8,624 bases of DNA from JACPLA01 sp035291905 (GTDB lineage Bacteria > Bacteroidota > Ignavibacteria > UBA10030), in the NCBI GenBank assembly GCA_035291905.1, contig DATDRF010000167.1, forward strand, positions 1 to 8,624, given 5' to 3'. The notes under the pieces were generated by a model. That model had not been told where the DNA came from. It did no database searches and saw only the letters and a list, made by a program, of their open reading frames with translations. Every line of letters starts with the position of its first letter. The first letter of the stretch is position 1. Both the position numbers and the translations under genes were made by a program. This document shows positions 6,087 through 8,624 of this stretch, one piece after another.

Positions 6087-7172
6087 CTAGAAGCAGTGAG
6101 CAACCCCTAGGAGACCATTATTGTAGTTGTCGATGGTTCTCTGCCACTGCAAGACCTGATTCTTTTGTTGTTTGGTCAGCGTGCCCCAATCGTTGCCATC
6201 GTATTGCGCGAGAAAGGCATCCACGGCAGGAAGTATCGACTCGAGAGGAGCTATCCCCGCACCGCTCATGAAATTCAGCTTTGCTCCCAGTAATTGTGCA
6301 TAGAGCTTCGTGATCCCGTTGGAAGCGCCACCATACAGCGTCTGCGAAAGATACTCGATCGCCTGAGCAGCTGTCGTGATGTGAATTGACTTCGCTCCAC
6401 CCTGATCACCCAGCCAAATCCCATTTGGAGTAAGAAGCGGTGTGACGTCATCTGCCTGCGGTCCGTCTCCGGCATGTGTTTTCCAATAGCCGATTGTCCT
6501 CGTGCAGCCATCATCGTTGACGGAAATGTCAAACTTGATCAAGGACATCTTGGTGGTTGGAGTCCGGCCAGTTCCGAAGTAGTGGAGACTACCGAAGTTG
6601 GTATCGGGAAAATAGACCAGCCCATAAGCATCGTAGACTTCTCCACTTTCTCCCCTTTGTACTGTCGTGGTGACGGTATCATTGTACGTGATAACAAGGG
6701 CAGGCCGTTGAGCCACGGTTACCCACTCACTGCTCGCGAAGTACGTATAATTCGTGTCATTTCCTTCTTGCCGAAACAATAGTCCAAAGTTCTCAGGACT
6801 ACTTATCCACTTCTTTACTTCATCCGTTACGTCTACTTCAAAAAAACTTCCACCGGTCGGGGTATAAGGCCCAAAGATGATTGGAGCCGTCAACACGTCG
6901 ATGGCTGCGTTCATTTCGCTCCAAGTGACAGTGCTTTCATCCCAGGCCTGCGTATAGGGGTGGATGACGATGGGCATTCCATTCGACGAGATGCAATAAA
7001 TCCGCAACTTCGCCTCATTGATAACTGCCCCACTCGGCAACTCTTTTGACAAAGAGCTGCCTGTGGAAGGATACTGTGGTGCGCTAACCTCATTGAGTTG
7101 ATCATTCGCACATCCCACTATGAGCGCGCTCAGCGTAATGCCGATTGCGAGGAGACGTATGATATGGTTCAT
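6087..7172 (-). CDS. Secreted lipoprotein with DNRLRE-like and GYWKTH-type modules
   Basis: This 361-residue protein starts with a lipoprotein signal: positively charged start, hydrophobic stretch 7-19, lipobox LIVGC with the lipidated Cys21. Residue +2 is Ala, so outer-membrane or surface sorting is likely if rules known from enterics hold. Residues about 45-163 (AKLRIYC, AWDESTVTW, DVTDEVKKWI, NFGLLFRQ, PALVITY) match the second half of a DNRLRE domain, a beta-sandwich common in surface proteins. Residues about 178-217 (VYDAYG, FPDTNFGS, SLIKFDIS) look like the first half of another copy. From 223 a different module begins, CTRTIGYWKTH, with a C-terminal Cys360 that may pair with Cys223. 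There is no PEP-CTERM, T9SS or LPXTG tail. Start choice is firm: AAAGGAGGT lies 5 bases before the ATG. Function is unknown; adhesion or surface display is an inference from the modules. Convergent to the operon. Confidence 0.85.
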   Translation of the reverse strand: MNHIIRLLAIGITLSALIVGCANDQLNEVSAPQYPSTGSSLSKELPSGAVINEAKLRIYCISSNGMPIVIHPYTQAWDESTVTWSEMNAAIDVLTAPIIFGPYTPTGGSFFEVDVTDEVKKWISSPENFGLLFRQEGNDTNYTYFASSEWVTVAQRPALVITYNDTVTTTVQRGESGEVYDAYGLVYFPDTNFGSLHYFGTGRTPTTKMSLIKFDISVNDDGCTRTIGYWKTHAGDGPQADDVTPLLTPNGIWLGDQGGAKSIHITTAAQAIEYLSQTLYGGASNGITKLYAQLLGAKLNFMSGAGIAPLESILPAVDAFLAQYDGNDWGTLTKQQKNQVLQWQRTIDNYNNGLLGVAHCF

Positions 7173-7177
7173 TGAGT

Positions 7178-7186
7178 ACCTCCTTT
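7178..7186 (-). promoter_or_regulatory. Very strong Shine-Dalgarno sequence of the lipoprotein gene
   Basis: On the - strand AAAGGAGGT precedes ATG by 5 bases (ACTCA). It is a full match to the usual 16S rRNA 3' end, far better than any other ribosome binding site in the window, so high translation is likely. This also argues against a typical Bacteroidetes with poor Shine-Dalgarno use. Confidence 0.85.
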
Positions 7187-7304
7187 GTGATTGGTGAGTT
7201 AATTAGTATAGTGACCTAAAGAATTCGTCTTCTGCCGGGATCCCGGTGCATATTGGGCCGAGTCCCTTTGAATGCCACAATTGACAACATTTCCATGCAA
7301 CTTT
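7187..7304 (-). promoter_or_regulatory. Putative promoter/operator region of the lipoprotein gene
   Basis: The stretch between the VanZ-like gene and the lipoprotein gene holds a TATACT -10-like hexamer (at about 7205-7210 on the - strand) without a good -35 partner 17 bases upstream. Upstream of it lies a 12-bp perfect palindrome CCGGGATCCCGG at 7235-7246. A palindrome with no loop does not make a good RNA hairpin, so an operator would be the more natural reading; chance is also possible. The promoter call is tentative. Confidence 0.3.
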
Positions 7305-7769
7305 TCATGTCGATTCTTTGCGCACCCGAACATAGTGAAATCCACTTCTGGCACATTGACCAAGAATCCCCCCAACCGTGTCAATGCCGACGTCAATCAT
7401 CGATGCCGTTCTCGATACCTCGAATCCCTGATGAAATTCATCACTTGCTGCAAGCAGAATGACCACGAGGATCGATGAGAGTGCCCAACGCCAGGCATGC
7501 CGCTCTGCAGATCCTCCCTTGAAGGCTCGAAAGAGCAGAAGACTCAGGATGAAATACTCTGTAAGATGGGCAAGCTTCCGAATCAACGCGGTGAGGATTC
7601 CCAGCGCGTGCGTCGAGATCGCAGGCACGAAGAATTTCACAACGGGCTCAATGATCCGTGAGGTATTCTCCTCAGAGAATGTTCCTGTCGACATCAGAAT
7701 TGTGAAGCCCACCCAAAGAACCACAGGAAACCAGTACTTCAAGATCGTGTGATTGATAGTCTCTCTCAT
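7305..7769 (-). CDS. VanZ-like family small integral membrane protein
   Basis: This 154-residue protein carries the VanZ signature: RKLAHLTEY at 64-72 and SDEFHQGFEVSR at 109-120, followed by conserved Asp126 and Asp130 in MIDVGIDTVGGILG. Hydrophobic segments at about 11-27, 47-62, 72-83, 95-108 and 126-140 suit a four- or five-helix inner-membrane protein. VanZ gives teicoplanin resistance in enterococci, but most family members are of unknown function and often sit near cell-envelope or exopolysaccharide genes. I chose the start at 7769 (MRETINHTILKYWFP) because the frame extends upstream to 7997 only by overlapping the dehydrogenase gene with residues that look unlike a membrane protein. 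A start at 7847 is also possible, and no Shine-Dalgarno sequence is convincing (GAAG, 9 bases upstream). It lies 104 bases after the dehydrogenase stop on the same strand. Confidence 0.8.
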   Translation of the reverse strand: MRETINHTILKYWFPVVLWVGFTILMSTGTFSEENTSRIIEPVVKFFVPAISTHALGILTALIRKLAHLTEYFILSLLLFRAFKGGSAERHAWRWALSSILVVILLAASDEFHQGFEVSRTASMIDVGIDTVGGILGQCARSGFHYVRVRKEST

Positions 7770-7873
7770 TGTGTCGGTCTTCAATGACCACAGATTGATA
7801 CGGTCTAATGGATCTTCTTTCCTGAGGATGCGAATAATCAAGGACATCGCAACTATCCGATTTATCTTCTCAG

Positions 7874-8624
7874 CTATTGAATTGATTCGTTGAGAAGTGA
7901 GTGTTTGGATCGAGTTGTGTGAATTATCATATTGTTGCCGTCGTTCAGGGTTCTTTCCGCCGGCATCCCACGCGAAAGTTCTTCGCTCAATGTCCACAGT
8001 TTTTCGGCGATAGTTTCGTCATACGAACCGTCGGAGGACCGAATTGGCCTGCATTCGTAAAAGTACTGCCCGCTGACCCCATCCACTTCCGGAGAAGTCG
8101 CAAGATAGACGACTGTCCTTGCGCCTTCTGCAGGACGGAGCATTGTCCGTTTCAGAAGATTACGCAGCCTGGTCCTTAGCCAGTTATTATTGCTGCCAAG
8201 ATTCGTTGCCACGAATCCCGGATCAAGAGCGTTCACCGTCACGCGAGTCCCTTTGAGACGCCGGCCCAGAGCATAGGTAAAGAGCAGATTCGCAAGCTTT
8301 GACTGCGAGTAGGCTTTCATAGCGCTGTAGTTCTTCACCGTCTGCAAATCGTTAAAATCGATCGTCCCGTTGACATGAGCTCCTGAAGAGACAACCACTA
8401 CTCTTCCGTCAGTGCTTTTCTTCAGAGAATCGACAAGCAAATTCGTCAATAGAAAATAGGCCATGTGGTTGAGCGCAAAACTCATCTCAAGACCGTCGAC
8501 ACTGATTTCACGTTTGCCAAAATAGGCACCGGCGTTGTTGATCAGAATGTCAAGACGGTGGTACCGGGCAGTGAATTCCGACGCAAGGTGTCTCACTTCC
8601 CGGTACCACCGTCTTGACATTCTG
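7874..8624 (-). CDS. Short-chain dehydrogenase/reductase (retinol dehydrogenase-like), 5'-truncated at window edge
   Basis: An NAD(P)-dependent SDR. Visible motifs, numbered from an ATG at 8620, are LDILINNAG at 23-31, catalytic-tetrad Asn51 in ALNHMAYF, VVVVSSG at 74-80 with the catalytic Ser, and YSQSK with Tyr104 and Lys108. ALDPGFVATN at 131-140 follows the active site. The spacing and the NNAG-VNALDPG pattern resemble the retinol-dehydrogenase/WW-domain oxidoreductase-like branch. The N-terminal GxxxGxG cofactor loop and first beta-alpha-beta unit (about 50-60 residues) are missing, so the gene should continue beyond the window. The apparent ATG at 8620 sits inside an inverted copy of nearby sequence (8593-8624), so I do not accept it as the real start; trustworthy sequence begins around VRHLASEF. 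A tail of about 28 residues after the conserved core is polar and unassigned. The substrate is unknown. Confidence 0.88.
   Translation of the reverse strand, partial: RMSRRWYREVRHLASEFTARYHRLDILINNAGAYFGKREISVDGLEMSFALNHMAYFLLTNLLVDSLKKSTDGRVVVVSSGAHVNGTIDFNDLQTVKNYSAMKAYSQSKLANLLFTYALGRRLKGTRVTVNALDPGFVATNLGSNNNWLRTRLRNLLKRTMLRPAEGARTVVYLATSPEVDGVSGQYFYECRPIRSSDGSYDETIAEKLWTLSEELSRGMPAERTLNDGNNMIIHTTRSKHSLLNESIQ
8543..8624. repeat. Terminal inverted repeat, 26 bp perfect (31/32 extended), probably assembly fold-back
   Basis: Bases 8543-8568 are the exact reverse complement of 8599-8624. After one mismatch (8569/8598) five more bases pair (8570-8574 with 8593-8597), leaving an 18-base centre. 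The left arm encodes conserved dehydrogenase sequence just before NNAG, and the right arm ends exactly at the window end. An arm that ends with the sequence and copies neighbouring coding DNA points to a palindromic chimera at a contig end rather than a functional palindrome. Confidence 0.85.

Noticed and set aside
6474..6782. 102-residue open frame on the + strand inside the lipoprotein gene
   Set aside because: Antisense shadow of a gene with clear signal peptide and domain motifs; no ribosome binding site or recognisable family.
7770..7997. Long N-terminal extension of the VanZ-like protein
   Set aside because: It overlaps the conserved-frame dehydrogenase gene by more than 120 bases, and the residues are polar and unlike the family, which begins shortly before the first membrane helix.

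Overview
The window (about 8.6 kb, roughly 50% GC) is a densely coded piece of bacterial genome. A lipobox lipoprotein with DNRLRE-like and GYWKTH-type extracellular modules, a perfect AAAGGAGGT Shine-Dalgarno sequence and mixed codon use would suit a Gram-negative of the Bacteroidetes/Ignavibacteria/Zixibacteria-like (FCB) breadth. No rRNA or other phylogenetic marker is present, so this is only a guess. I see no tRNA, CRISPR array, complete insertion sequence or phage gene.

Left part, + strand. Bases 2-820 are the C-terminal part of a protein whose start lies outside the window. It ends in what looks like a beta-sandwich domain split by a very acidic linker. After a gap of about 146 bases comes a tight four-gene operon at 967-5796: a NadE-family ATP-pyrophosphatase, a glutamine-dependent asparagine-synthase-type amidotransferase, a small acyl carrier protein with a DST phosphopantetheine site, and an AMP-forming acyl ligase. 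The gaps are +4, +15 and -1 bases, so the four are almost certainly co-transcribed. A plausible reading is a carrier-protein pathway in which the ligase loads an acid onto the carrier and the two amide-forming enzymes amidate the bound or released product. The ligase and amidotransferase recall those associated with exosortase A/exopolysaccharide loci, but no exosortase or PEP-CTERM protein is visible. The role of the operon is the main open question in the window.

Middle. Bases 5797-6086 separate the operon from a convergent gene and carry an 11-bp perfect inverted repeat that may be a terminator or the remnant of a mobile element.

Right part, - strand, in the order of transcription: a short-chain dehydrogenase/reductase lacking its N-terminus (running off the right edge), a VanZ-like small membrane protein, and a secreted lipoprotein with its own strong ribosome binding site. 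The last ~32 bases of the window are an inverted copy of sequence 24 bases further in, within the dehydrogenase gene. This looks like a fold-back at a contig end, so the extreme right end should be distrusted.
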